Below, one piece after another: positions 6,570 to 13,992 of a DNA stretch of 25,886 nt. The position numbers and the translations under genes were made by a program. Numbering within the stretch: the stretch's first letter is position 1; each line of letters begins with the position of its first letter. The notes under the pieces were generated by a model that saw nothing but the letters and a program-made list of their open reading frames with translations, did no database searches and was not told the origin of the DNA. Source of the DNA: Clostridiaceae bacterium UBA5444 (GTDB taxonomy: Bacteria; Bacillota; Clostridia; Clostridiales; Oxobacteraceae); assembly GCA_002426575.1 (NCBI GenBank), contig DIRE01000041.1, positions 1-25,886 of the forward strand, written 5' to 3'.

Positions 6570-7838
6570 GTGAAAAAATTGGAGAAATTTATAATAGAAG
6601 GTGGAAGAAAGCTTGAAGGAACAGTAAGTATAAGCGGTGCTAAAAATGCTGCCGTTGCGCTTATACCTGCTGCAATATTGGCGGATGATGGTATATGCGT
6701 TCTTGAAAACTTACCTAATATAGAAGATGTAAAAGTTATTATTAATATAGTAAGACAACTTGGCGGTAAAGTAGAGATTTTAGGTAATGATACTGTATCA
6801 ATAGACAGCAATAATATAACCTCATACAAGGCTACATATAATGATGTAAAGAAGATGAGGGCTTCATATTATCTGCTTGGTGCTCTTCTTGGTAAATTCA
6901 ATCATGTGGAAGGCATATATCCAGGGGGATGCAATATAGGCGATAGGCCAATAGATCAGCATATTAAGGGGTTTCAGGCACTTGGTGCTAAAGTTTCTAT
7001 AGAACATGGCATAATTAAGGTACATGCTGATAGGCTTGTAGGCAACTCAATTTATCTAGATGTTGTAAGTGTTGGAGCCACAATAAATATAATGCTTGCA
7101 GCTTGCAGGGCGGAAGGTCAAACAACTATTGAAAACGCAGCAAAGGAACCACACGTGGTTGATGTTGCAAACTTTTTAAATAGTATGGGCGCAAATATAA
7201 GAGGTGCAGGAACAGACGTTATAAGAATAAAAGGGGTAAAAAGCTTGAAGGGGTGTACATACAGTACCATACCAGATCAGATTGAGGCTGGTACATTTAT
7301 GATAGCTGCACTAGCAACAAGGGGAGATATAACCATTTCCAATGTTATACCAACTCACCTTGAATCAATAAGTGCAAAACTTGCTGAAATGGGAGCAGAT
7401 ATAGATGAAGGTCTTGACACCATAAGGGTAAGGTGCGACAGGCGGCCTTGTGCAATAAACTTAAAGACACTTCCATACCCGGGGTTTCCTACTGATTTGC
7501 AGCAGCCTATGACTGCTGTTTTATCGGCAGCTGATGGGAGAAGTATAGTTACTGAAAGCATGTATGAAGGAAGATTTAAACATGTGGATGAATTAAAGAG
7601 AATGGGAGCTAATATAAAGGTGGAAGGAAGAGCTGCCATAATAGATGGAGTAAATAAACTAACTGGTGCACAGGTTACCGCTACAGATTTAAGGGCGGGA
7701 GCTGCACTTATAATTGCAGGACTTATGGCTGTAGGGAATACTGAAATTTTGGAGATAGGCCACATAGACAGAGGGTATGAGGCCATAGAAGATAAATTTA
7801 ATTCAATTGGGGCAAATATGAGGAGAATAAGGATATAA
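6570..7838 (+). CDS. murA: UDP-N-acetylglucosamine 1-carboxyvinyltransferase (MurA)
   Basis: First committed step of peptidoglycan synthesis: transfer of enolpyruvate from PEP to UDP-GlcNAc, in the cytosol. The protein has 422 aa, normal for MurA. Visible motifs are SGAKNA with K25/N26, MRASYYLLG near 97-104, and the PEP-loop YPGGCNIGDRP with catalytic C121 (fosfomycin-type cysteine present, not Asp). C-terminal DLRAGAALIIAGL is also typical. The start is GTG 6570 with a close AGGA; the in-frame TTG 6579 (giving MEKFIIEGG, the commoner N-terminus) has GGGTG at 6-nt spacing and may be the true start. Many Firmicutes carry two murA copies; which one this is cannot be told here. Confidence 0.96.
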   Translation: MKKLEKFIIEGGRKLEGTVSISGAKNAAVALIPAAILADDGICVLENLPNIEDVKVIINIVRQLGGKVEILGNDTVSIDSNNITSYKATYNDVKKMRASYYLLGALLGKFNHVEGIYPGGCNIGDRPIDQHIKGFQALGAKVSIEHGIIKVHADRLVGNSIYLDVVSVGATINIMLAACRAEGQTTIENAAKEPHVVDVANFLNSMGANIRGAGTDVIRIKGVKSLKGCTYSTIPDQIEAGTFMIAALATRGDITISNVIPTHLESISAKLAEMGADIDEGLDTIRVRCDRRPCAINLKTLPYPGFPTDLQQPMTAVLSAADGRSIVTESMYEGRFKHVDELKRMGANIKVEGRAAIIDGVNKLTGAQVTATDLRAGAALIIAGLMAVGNTEILEIGHIDRGYEAIEDKFNSIGANMRRIRI

Positions 7839-7841
7839 TCC

Positions 7842-7882
7842 AAGCCTCGGATTAACGTGGGACCATAATTAATCCGAGGCTT
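7842..7882 (+). terminator. Hairpin after murA
   Basis: A perfect 14-bp stem (7842-7855 with 7869-7882; AAGCCTCGGATTAA and its complement) has a 13-nt loop. The following T tract is interrupted (ATTTAATT), so termination may be partial, or the hairpin may protect the 3' end. Confidence 0.65.
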
Positions 7883-7888
7883 ATTTAA

Positions 7889-7917
7889 TTGTAAACTAAT
7901 TATATTATTGATATAAT
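7889..7917 (+). promoter_or_regulatory. Promoter of the walJ-htrA-rlmH operon
   Basis: TTGTAA (7889-7894), a 17-bp spacer and TATAAT (7912-7917) with TGA before it. The predicted start is near 7924, giving a ~23-nt leader to the walJ ATG. Confidence 0.7.
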
Positions 7918-7946
7918 AAAGTAATTAAGAAGGGGGGAAAGGCATA

Positions 7947-8735
7947 ATGTGGTTTTGTTCATTATACAGCGGGAGCAGCGGCAATTGCTTATATGTCGGA
8001 ACCCCGAAAACCAATATATTGATTGATGCAGGTCTTAGTGGAAAGAAAATAGTAAGTTCTCTAAAGGAGATAGGTATACCCCCTGAAAGCATTGATGCAC
8101 TACTTATAACCCATGAACATGGGGATCATATAAAGGGCGCTGGAATTATTTCAAGGATGTTTAACATACCTATTTTTGCTAATAATAATACATGGGAAGC
8201 CATGTCTAAATCCATAGGTAAAGTTAAGGAAGAGAACATAAAAGTAATAAATGTGGATAAGGGATTTACAATAGGGGACATAGACATACTGCCTTATAGC
8301 ATACCTCATGATGCTGTTGAACCTGTTGGATATTGCCTCGGAAATAATGGAAAGAAGATAAGCATAGCTACAGATATTGGACATGTAAATGAATATATGA
8401 TAAATAAAATACAAGGATCAAACTTTATGCTACTTGAAGCAAACCATGATGTGGAGATGCTAAAATTCGGGCCATACCCATATCCATTAAAAAGAAGGGT
8501 ATTAAGCGATATTGGGCACCTTTCTAATGATGATGCGGGAAAAGCAATATTAAACCTGTTTAGAGATAAGCAATTAAACGTAATGCTAGGGCATCTTAGT
8601 AAACAGAATAACTATCCAGAACTTGCCTATGAAACAGTGGTATCTTTTTTGAAACAGAACTGTATAAATATAGGAAAGGATGTAAACTTAGATTTAGCAT
8701 CAAGAGACAATGTAAGTAATTTTATTGAAGTATAA
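7947..8735 (+). CDS. walJ: MBL-fold hydrolase of the WalJ/YycJ (VicX) family
   Basis: A 262-aa metallo-beta-lactamase-fold protein. The metal motif THEHGDH is at 55-61, with a further ligand region IATDIGH near 140 and GHLSKQN near the C-terminus. The N-terminus WFCSLYSGSSGNCLYV matches YycJ/WalJ. In Firmicutes this family sits with HtrA and RlmH, as here, often beside the WalRK (YycFG) system; no walRK is present in this window. A role in cell-wall or DNA metabolism (exonuclease-like) is proposed for the family but is not visible in sequence. The RBS AAGGGGGG precedes ATG 7947. First gene of the operon. Confidence 0.9.
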   Translation: MWFCSLYSGSSGNCLYVGTPKTNILIDAGLSGKKIVSSLKEIGIPPESIDALLITHEHGDHIKGAGIISRMFNIPIFANNNTWEAMSKSIGKVKEENIKVINVDKGFTIGDIDILPYSIPHDAVEPVGYCLGNNGKKISIATDIGHVNEYMINKIQGSNFMLLEANHDVEMLKFGPYPYPLKRRVLSDIGHLSNDDAGKAILNLFRDKQLNVMLGHLSKQNNYPELAYETVVSFLKQNCINIGKDVNLDLASRDNVSNFIEV

Positions 8736-8760
8736 GCTTAAATTTATGGAGGTGGTTTTT

Positions 8761-9891
8761 GTGAGCAATTACAACTTTTACAGAGACAGTAACAGGCCGC
8801 CTGCCCGTAAGGGACTATTATCTTATTTTGTCGTAGGAATAATAGGAGCAGTGGTAGGAGGTATGCTGGTACTTATTTTAGCACCACCAGTTCTTCTTGG
8901 AAGGGCTGTTCCAAAGGGAGAAGAAAAACCTAAGGAGGAACAGGTAATAATCAATACTAACAAAGAAGTATCTCCAGTAACTGCCATAGCTAAAAAGGTT
9001 ATGCCTGCTGTTGTAGGTATTAGAACAACTGAGTACCAAGAAGATATGTTTTTTAGGAAAAGAAAGGTTGAAGGCGTAGGTTCAGGAGTAATAGTAGATA
9101 AAAGTGGATATATATTAACAAATAACCATGTTGCAAGCAAGGAATCAGCAGAGATACAGGTATATCTTGCAGATGGAAGGAATGTAACTGGCACCACACT
9201 TTGGACTGATCCAGGTTTAGATCTTTCAATAGTAAAAATAGAGGCTGACAATCTAACTGTTGCTGAAACAGGGGACTCTGACAAAATAGAAGTTGGAGAA
9301 ACCGCAGTTGCTATAGGAAATCCACTAGGACTTAGATTTGAAAGGTCAGTAACTGCAGGTATTATAAGTGCATTAAATAGGTCAATACCAATAGAAGAAG
9401 ATAGGGTAATGGAAGACCTTATACAGACTGATGCATCAATAAATGAAGGAAACAGTGGAGGCCCTCTTATAAATAGTGAGGGAAAGGTAATAGGAATAAA
9501 CACTGCAAAGGTAAAAACTGCAGAAGGAATGGGATTTGCAGTTCCTATAAATGTTGCAGTTCCAGTTATTAAAAGTTTCGTCAAAACAGGTAATTTTGTA
9601 ACTCCTTATATAGGCATTAGTGCTCTTGATAAAGAGATAGCAAGCTTTTATGGTTATGAAATAGAAAAAGGAGTTTTTGTTGCCCAAATAGATAAAGAAG
9701 GTCCTGCATATAAGGCTGGAATAAGGGAAGAAGATATAATACTTGAAATAGACGGAAGCCCAATAAACAGTGTAACAGCTCTTAAAAGAGCAATATTCAG
9801 CGCAGGGACTGGCAATGAAGTTAAAGTTAAAGTTCAGGATAAAACAGGTGGCACAAGAAACTTTAATGTACGCTTAGGCAAGGTTGATTAA
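8761..9891 (+). CDS. htrA: HtrA/DegP-like membrane-anchored serine protease with PDZ domain
   Basis: Envelope quality-control protease, 376 aa from GTG 8761, chosen because GGAGGTGG sits 5-6 nt upstream; an in-frame ATG at 8725 overlaps walJ and lacks an RBS. A short cytosolic N-terminus is followed by one transmembrane segment at about 21-41. The trypsin-like domain shows H123 (TNNHVA), D154 (GLDLSIVKI) and S232 (NEGNSGGPL). A single PDZ domain at about 284-373 begins YIGISALD. The start is 25 nt after the walJ stop, consistent with one operon with walJ and rlmH. Confidence 0.95.
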   Translation: MSNYNFYRDSNRPPARKGLLSYFVVGIIGAVVGGMLVLILAPPVLLGRAVPKGEEKPKEEQVIINTNKEVSPVTAIAKKVMPAVVGIRTTEYQEDMFFRKRKVEGVGSGVIVDKSGYILTNNHVASKESAEIQVYLADGRNVTGTTLWTDPGLDLSIVKIEADNLTVAETGDSDKIEVGETAVAIGNPLGLRFERSVTAGIISALNRSIPIEEDRVMEDLIQTDASINEGNSGGPLINSEGKVIGINTAKVKTAEGMGFAVPINVAVPVIKSFVKTGNFVTPYIGISALDKEIASFYGYEIEKGVFVAQIDKEGPAYKAGIREEDIILEIDGSPINSVTALKRAIFSAGTGNEVKVKVQDKTGGTRNFNVRLGKVD

Positions 9892-9913
9892 ATATAAGGA
9901 TAAGGGTAAATAA

Positions 9914-10393
9914 TTGAACATAACAATAATTGCAGTAGGAAAATTAAAAGAAAAATATTTAAAAGATGCCATATCTGAATACTCAAAAAGAATTGGAAGA
10001 TATGCTAAATTACAAATAATAGAGGTACCAGATGAGAAAGTACCTGAAGATATAAGCCTAAAGCAAGAAGAGGCAATTAAAAGAAGAGAAGGGGAAAGCA
10101 TATTAAGGCATATGAAAGACAGCTCTTACAAAATAGCTTTATGCATTGAGGGAAAAACCCTATCTTCTACAGAACTTGCAGAAAAAATAGAAAACATCTC
10201 TATAAAGGGGGCTAGCACTATAACATTTGTTATAGGTGGCTCCCTCGGGCTTTCTAAAGAGATAATAGATAAATGTGACTATCTATTATCCTTCTCTAAA
10301 ATGACCTTCCCCCACCAACTTATGAGAGTAATACTGCTTGAACAAGTTTATAGAAGTTTTAAGATTATAAAAGGGGAGCCGTATCATAAATAA
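9914..10393 (+). CDS. rlmH: RlmH, 23S rRNA (pseudouridine1915-N3)-methyltransferase
   Basis: SPOUT-class enzyme that methylates pseudouridine 1915 of 23S rRNA using SAM. It has 159 aa, the usual length. Signatures are N-terminal MNITIIAVGKLKEKYLK, the SAM-binding knot FVIGGSLGLS (about 111-120), MTFPHQLMRVILLEQVYRS and the C-terminal GEPYHK. The start is TTG 9914, preceded by AAGGGT at 6-nt spacing; no ATG gives the conserved N-terminus. It is 22 nt after htrA and is the last gene of the operon. No strong terminator follows before the convergent lacI-type gene, only a weak AT hairpin near 10396-10417. Confidence 0.96.
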   Translation: MNITIIAVGKLKEKYLKDAISEYSKRIGRYAKLQIIEVPDEKVPEDISLKQEEAIKRREGESILRHMKDSSYKIALCIEGKTLSSTELAEKIENISIKGASTITFVIGGSLGLSKEIIDKCDYLLSFSKMTFPHQLMRVILLEQVYRSFKIIKGEPYHK

Positions 10394-10418
10394 TGTGGAC
10401 TTTTTAGAAAAAGCACAA

Positions 10419-11456
10419 CTATTCTTGTCTGGATGGGTGTGTTTTTTTCTTTGTGGAGTCTCTTTCTATTATTGTCGGCAGAGATATATACCCCTGTATA
10501 TTAAAATTAGGATTTTTGATTTTTTTCAAAAGATATCTCGCTGCTTCTGATCCTAAGGCAAAAACATCAATATCCACAACGGTGGGAAGAGGATCTACAA
10601 AAAATGAAAAAGGATAGTTGTCAAAACAAATCAAGGAAATATCATTAGGGATTGAAAGTTTCGCCTCATGAATAGCTTTTACTACACTGCCAGCAAATAG
10701 ACTGTTTTCGCAGATAATCCCATCCGGAGGCTCTTTGCCAGATAAAGCCTCTTTTGCTGAAGCGTATCCTGCCTCAGTAATCAAATCCTCATCATTTACA
10801 TTATAATGCCATAAAGGCAATTGGTTATTTACAGCAAATTTTTTGATGCCTTGAAGGCGCATTTGAGAGATTGTGTCTGCCTTTTTCCCCCCAATAAAAG
10901 CAAGTTTTTTTACTCCGCAATCAAACAAATAACGAGCAGCAATTTCGCCAGCTATAACGTTGTTAATGTCGACCCAGCACGAAGAGGATTCAAAAGCAGG
11001 ATTCCCTATAAGTATATGTGGAAACCTTTTTTCCATAAGTAGGGTCGTTATTTTAGGTGAAACAGCGTATCCGTGGATAATGATCCCGTCGCTGCTTTTT
11101 TCTACAACAATTTTTTTAACTATTTCATATGCTTCATCAATACTTGAGGCGCTTATGTAATTGATATAAAATCCGCTTCTTTTTACAACTTGCTCAGCAC
11201 CTGAAAGAATTTCAAATATATAAGGGTCTAAAAGGGCCATATGCCTTTCAAATAAGGTTAAAAATACGACACTTTTGGTTTCTTGTTTTGCAAAATTTCT
11301 TGCTCTGGTATTTGGAACATATTGCATCTGTTCAATTATGGAGTTTACATGATCTGTCGTTTTTTGAGAAATAAGTGGAGATTTGTTGATTACTTTTGAA
11401 ACGGTAGATGGAGAAACTTCGGCAGCTTTTGCTACATCTCTAATAGTTACTGACAT
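10419..11456 (-). CDS. LacI-family transcriptional regulator of the adjacent sugar cluster
   Basis: A 345-aa repressor-type protein. The HTH is at residues 3-25 (TIRDVAKAAEVSPSTVSKVIN), followed by the hinge VPNTRARNFAKQ and a periplasmic-binding-like effector domain (SDGIIIHGYAVS, LIGNPAF, LAFIGGKK, DGIICENSLFAGSVVKAI, LICFDNYPFSFFVDPLPTVVDID). GGGAGG lies ~9-10 nt before ATG 11456. Divergent from the alpha-glucosidase gene, so it most likely controls the maltodextrin cluster. Its own promoter contains an operator-like site (see 11508-11521), which suggests autoregulation or CcpA control. The effector sugar is unknown. Confidence 0.92.
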   Translation of the reverse strand: MSVTIRDVAKAAEVSPSTVSKVINKSPLISQKTTDHVNSIIEQMQYVPNTRARNFAKQETKSVVFLTLFERHMALLDPYIFEILSGAEQVVKRSGFYINYISASSIDEAYEIVKKIVVEKSSDGIIIHGYAVSPKITTLLMEKRFPHILIGNPAFESSSCWVDINNVIAGEIAARYLFDCGVKKLAFIGGKKADTISQMRLQGIKKFAVNNQLPLWHYNVNDEDLITEAGYASAKEALSGKEPPDGIICENSLFAGSVVKAIHEAKLSIPNDISLICFDNYPFSFFVDPLPTVVDIDVFALGSEAARYLLKKIKNPNFNIQGYISLPTIIERDSTKKKTHPSRQE

Positions 11457-11504
11457 AATAATTTTCCTCCCATTCCCAATTTGGCTATATATATATATAT
11501 ATTA

Positions 11505-11532
11505 TTATTACACCGGTTTCATAAAAAGTCAA
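11505..11532 (-). promoter_or_regulatory. Promoter of the LacI-type regulator
   Basis: On the minus strand, TTGACT (complement of 11527-11532), a 16-bp spacer and TAATAA (complement of 11505-11510). An AATAAT at 17 bp is equally possible. About 45-50 nt separate it from the lacI start. Confidence 0.5.
11508..11521 (-). promoter_or_regulatory. cre-like / LacI-family operator in the regulator's promoter
   Basis: TGAAACCGGTGTAA on the minus strand fits the CcpA cre consensus TGWNANCGNTNWCA at all but one fixed position, and has the central CG typical of LacI-family operators. It lies across the spacer and -10 of the regulator's promoter, where a bound repressor would block RNA polymerase. Whether CcpA or the adjacent LacI protein binds cannot be told. 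Confidence 0.5.
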
Positions 11533-11552
11533 TAGAAAAAGTGAGATAATTC

Positions 11553-11581
11553 TTGACATTTGTAGAATGTTTGTGTAGCAT
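11553..11581 (+). promoter_or_regulatory. Promoter of the sugar operon
   Basis: A perfect -35 TTGACA (11553-11558) is followed at 17 bp by TAGCAT (11576-11581), a 4/6 match. CATAAT at 11579 has a too-long spacer. The predicted start is near 11588, leaving a ~100-nt leader before the alpha-glucosidase. Confidence 0.55.
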
Positions 11582-11642
11582 AATAGTTGAAGAAAGCAGT
11601 GTTGAAACAAAATAAAAATTACGGAATCATATATGAAAAGAT

Positions 11643-11667
11643 TATGAAACAAGGAATTTGTTTCATA
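11643..11667 (+). promoter_or_regulatory. 10-bp-arm palindrome before the alpha-glucosidase RBS
   Basis: TATGAAACAA (11643-11652) and TTGTTTCATA (11658-11667) form a perfect inverted repeat with a 5-nt spacer, and the RBS AAAGGAGAG follows within a few bases. The TGAAAC half-site is shared with the operator-like site at 11508-11521 and with GTTGAAACAA at 11601-11610. It may be an operator downstream of the promoter or an mRNA hairpin beside the RBS. Confidence 0.5.
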
Positions 11668-11686
11668 AAAAGGAGAGTAGGAAACA

Positions 11687-13318
11687 ATGGATAAACAATG
11701 GTGGCAATCCGCTGTGATATATCAAATATATCCTAAGAGCTTTCAGGATACCAATGGGGATGGGATTGGTGATATTCAAGGTATTATACAGCATTTAGAC
11801 TATTTAAAAGAGTTATCCGTAGATGCTATCTGGATTTCACCTATATACAAGTCTCCACAGGTGGATAGTGGCTATGATATTTCAGATTATCAAGATATCG
11901 ATCCTATTTTTGGCAACATGAATGACATGGATCAGCTTATAAAAGAAGCAAAAAAGAGAAATATATGCATTATTATGGATTTGGTTTTAAATCATTGCTC
12001 AGATCAGCACAAGTGGTTTATAGAAGCTAAAAAAAGTAAGGATAATCCATACCATGACTATTTTATTTGGAGAGATGGTGTAAAGGGAACCCCTCCTAAT
12101 GAAATGCTGGCTTATTTTGGCGGTTCAGCTTGGGAATGGGTTCCAGAATTAGGACAGTACTATTTTCACCTATTTACGCCCCAGCAGCCAGATTTAAATT
12201 GGCATAACCCTAAAGTTCGAGAAGAACTATACAGCATGATTCGTTGGTGGATGGACAAAGGCATCGGAGGCTTTAGATTAGATGTAATCGACCTTATAGC
12301 AAAGGTTCCTGACTTAAAGATTGCTCAAAACGGCCCTTTGCTTCATGATTATGTAAGGGAACTTAGCAAGAATACATTCCAAACAGGTGAAAATATTGTG
12401 ACAGTTGGGGAAGCTGGAAACACTGGTGTAGAAGGTGCCTTGTTATTCTCAAATCCTAATGGCAGCGAACTTTCAATGGTGTTCCAATTTGAGCATATGG
12501 ACATGGATCATAATAAAGTAAACCAGATTAACTGGATGATTGATTTTGATCTTGTAAAATTGAAGAAAATATTGTCTAAGTGGCAAAATCAACTTGAGAA
12601 TAGAGGATGGAACAGCTTATTCTTAGCAAACCATGATCAGCCAAGAATAGTTTCAAGATGGGGCAATGATAAAGAATATAGAGAAGCCTCTGCTAAAATG
12701 TTTGCAGTAATGCTGCACGGTATGCAGGGTACTCCTTTTATTTACCAAGGTGAAGAGCTTGGAATGACAAATTATCCTTTCAAATCTATTGATGAATGTG
12801 AAGATATTGCAGCAATCAATCTATATGAAAGAATGTTAAAAGCAGGATATTCTAATGAAGATGCCATGGAATTGATTAGAAAAGATGGCCGTGACAATGC
12901 CCGTACACCAATGCAATGGAATACAAATTCCAATGCAGGATTTACAGAAGAAAAACCTTGGTTAGCTGTAAACCCAAATTATAAGGAGATAAATGCTAAG
13001 GAGCAGGTAAATAACCCTAATTCAATATATTATTTCTATCGTAAATTGATCAGGCTGAGAAAAGAATACAGTATTTTTACAGATGGAAGCTATCGCTTAT
13101 TGGATGCAGAAAACCCTAACAGCTATTCTTATATAAGAGAAACTAAAAACGATGAGATGTATGTTGTTTGCAGTTTCAGTGATAAGGTGATCCCGTTAGA
13201 TATTCCTGAAACTTTTAGACATGATGCAAAGATATTGATTGCAAATTATGATACCAATATTAATACAGATAAAGAATTGCAGCCATTTGAAGCAAGAATA
13301 TATTATAGGAAAAAGTAG
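11687..13318 (+). CDS. GH13 (subfamily 31-like) alpha-glucosidase, probably oligo-1,6-glucosidase type
   Basis: A 543-aa cytosolic glycoside hydrolase with no signal peptide, releasing glucose from non-reducing ends of malto- or isomalto-oligosaccharides. The N-terminus WWQSAVIYQIYPKSFQDTNGDGIGD is typical of the oligo-1,6-glucosidase group. Catalytic residues are D199 (GFRLDV), E242 (TVGEAG) and D317 (ANHDQPR). V200 directly after the nucleophile is the residue linked in this family to alpha-1,6 specificity; alpha-1,4 enzymes usually have Thr or Ala. Trehalose-6-phosphate hydrolase is a related alternative, but no PTS gene is nearby. First gene of the + strand cluster, divergent from the regulator. 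Confidence 0.9.
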   Translation: MDKQWWQSAVIYQIYPKSFQDTNGDGIGDIQGIIQHLDYLKELSVDAIWISPIYKSPQVDSGYDISDYQDIDPIFGNMNDMDQLIKEAKKRNICIIMDLVLNHCSDQHKWFIEAKKSKDNPYHDYFIWRDGVKGTPPNEMLAYFGGSAWEWVPELGQYYFHLFTPQQPDLNWHNPKVREELYSMIRWWMDKGIGGFRLDVIDLIAKVPDLKIAQNGPLLHDYVRELSKNTFQTGENIVTVGEAGNTGVEGALLFSNPNGSELSMVFQFEHMDMDHNKVNQINWMIDFDLVKLKKILSKWQNQLENRGWNSLFLANHDQPRIVSRWGNDKEYREASAKMFAVMLHGMQGTPFIYQGEELGMTNYPFKSIDECEDIAAINLYERMLKAGYSNEDAMELIRKDGRDNARTPMQWNTNSNAGFTEEKPWLAVNPNYKEINAKEQVNNPNSIYYFYRKLIRLRKEYSIFTDGSYRLLDAENPNSYSYIRETKNDEMYVVCSFSDKVIPLDIPETFRHDAKILIANYDTNINTDKELQPFEARIYYRKK

Positions 13319-13335
13319 AGCAAGGGATTTTGTTA

Positions 13336-13965
13336 ATGTTAAAGGGCAAGAAAATAATAAATACTTATGTTAAAGAAATTATAGGGGTATTTTTGTTTGC
13401 TTTAGGTGTACACATCTTTATTGCTGAGAATAATATCGTACCAGGCGGGATAACTGGACTAGCTACAATTATTAATCATATTTTCAATATTCCTATAGGT
13501 GCTGGCAGCTTTGTGCTCAATATACCATTACTAATACTTGGTTTTATTTATCTTGATAAAAAACCAATGATAAGAACCGTATTTACGGTATTAGAGCTTT
13601 CTTTGATGTTAGATTACGTGGTTGCTCAATTACCCATTTATCATGGGAATATAATAAAAGCAGCCATTATGGGTGGAATACTAATGGGGTGTGGTTTGGG
13701 TCTTATATTACTGAGTGGTACCACCACAGGTGGTAGTGATTTGCTAGGTAAGATTATCCAAACCAAACATCCCCAAATTCCAATCGGCAAAATATTGTTT
13801 ACCATTGATCTTATTATAATATCATCATCAATTATTGTATTCGGCGAAATTAAGTTTGTATTATTGGGTATTCTAACAATGGCGACATGTTGCTTTATTG
13901 TCGATAATGTGTTTATGTCAAATACAAAGCCAGCTTTGACACTTGATAGGGGTTTAAAAAAATAA
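13336..13965 (+). CDS. Half-length YitT-like (DUF161) membrane protein
   Basis: A 209-aa multi-pass membrane protein with about five to six hydrophobic segments. It shows the YitT-family motifs VPGGITGLATIIN (near 34-46) and LLSGTTTGGSDLLGKII (near 125-141). YitT proteins are usually near 280-290 aa with a cytosolic DUF2179 C-terminal domain; here the protein ends after the membrane part, with a short basic tail. The start is ATG 13336, with AAGGGA 8 nt before it; TTG 13330 is in frame but too close to the RBS. It is 17 nt after the alpha-glucosidase stop and 27 nt before the binding-protein gene, so it is co-transcribed with sugar genes. The function is unknown. Confidence 0.8.
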   Translation: MLKGKKIINTYVKEIIGVFLFALGVHIFIAENNIVPGGITGLATIINHIFNIPIGAGSFVLNIPLLILGFIYLDKKPMIRTVFTVLELSLMLDYVVAQLPIYHGNIIKAAIMGGILMGCGLGLILLSGTTTGGSDLLGKIIQTKHPQIPIGKILFTIDLIIISSSIIVFGEIKFVLLGILTMATCCFIVDNVFMSNTKPALTLDRGLKK

Positions 13966-13992
13966 ACATAAAATGAAAGTGAGGCTATAAAC

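Noticed and set aside
7355..7843. 162-codon minus-strand open frame over the murA 3' end
   Set aside because: It is antisense to conserved MurA sequence, with no family resemblance and no RBS.
8823..9584. 253-codon open frame on the minus strand inside htrA
   Set aside because: It is antisense to a gene with an intact catalytic triad and PDZ, has low-complexity Ser/Thr/Ile/Pro composition and has no RBS; it is a shadow frame.
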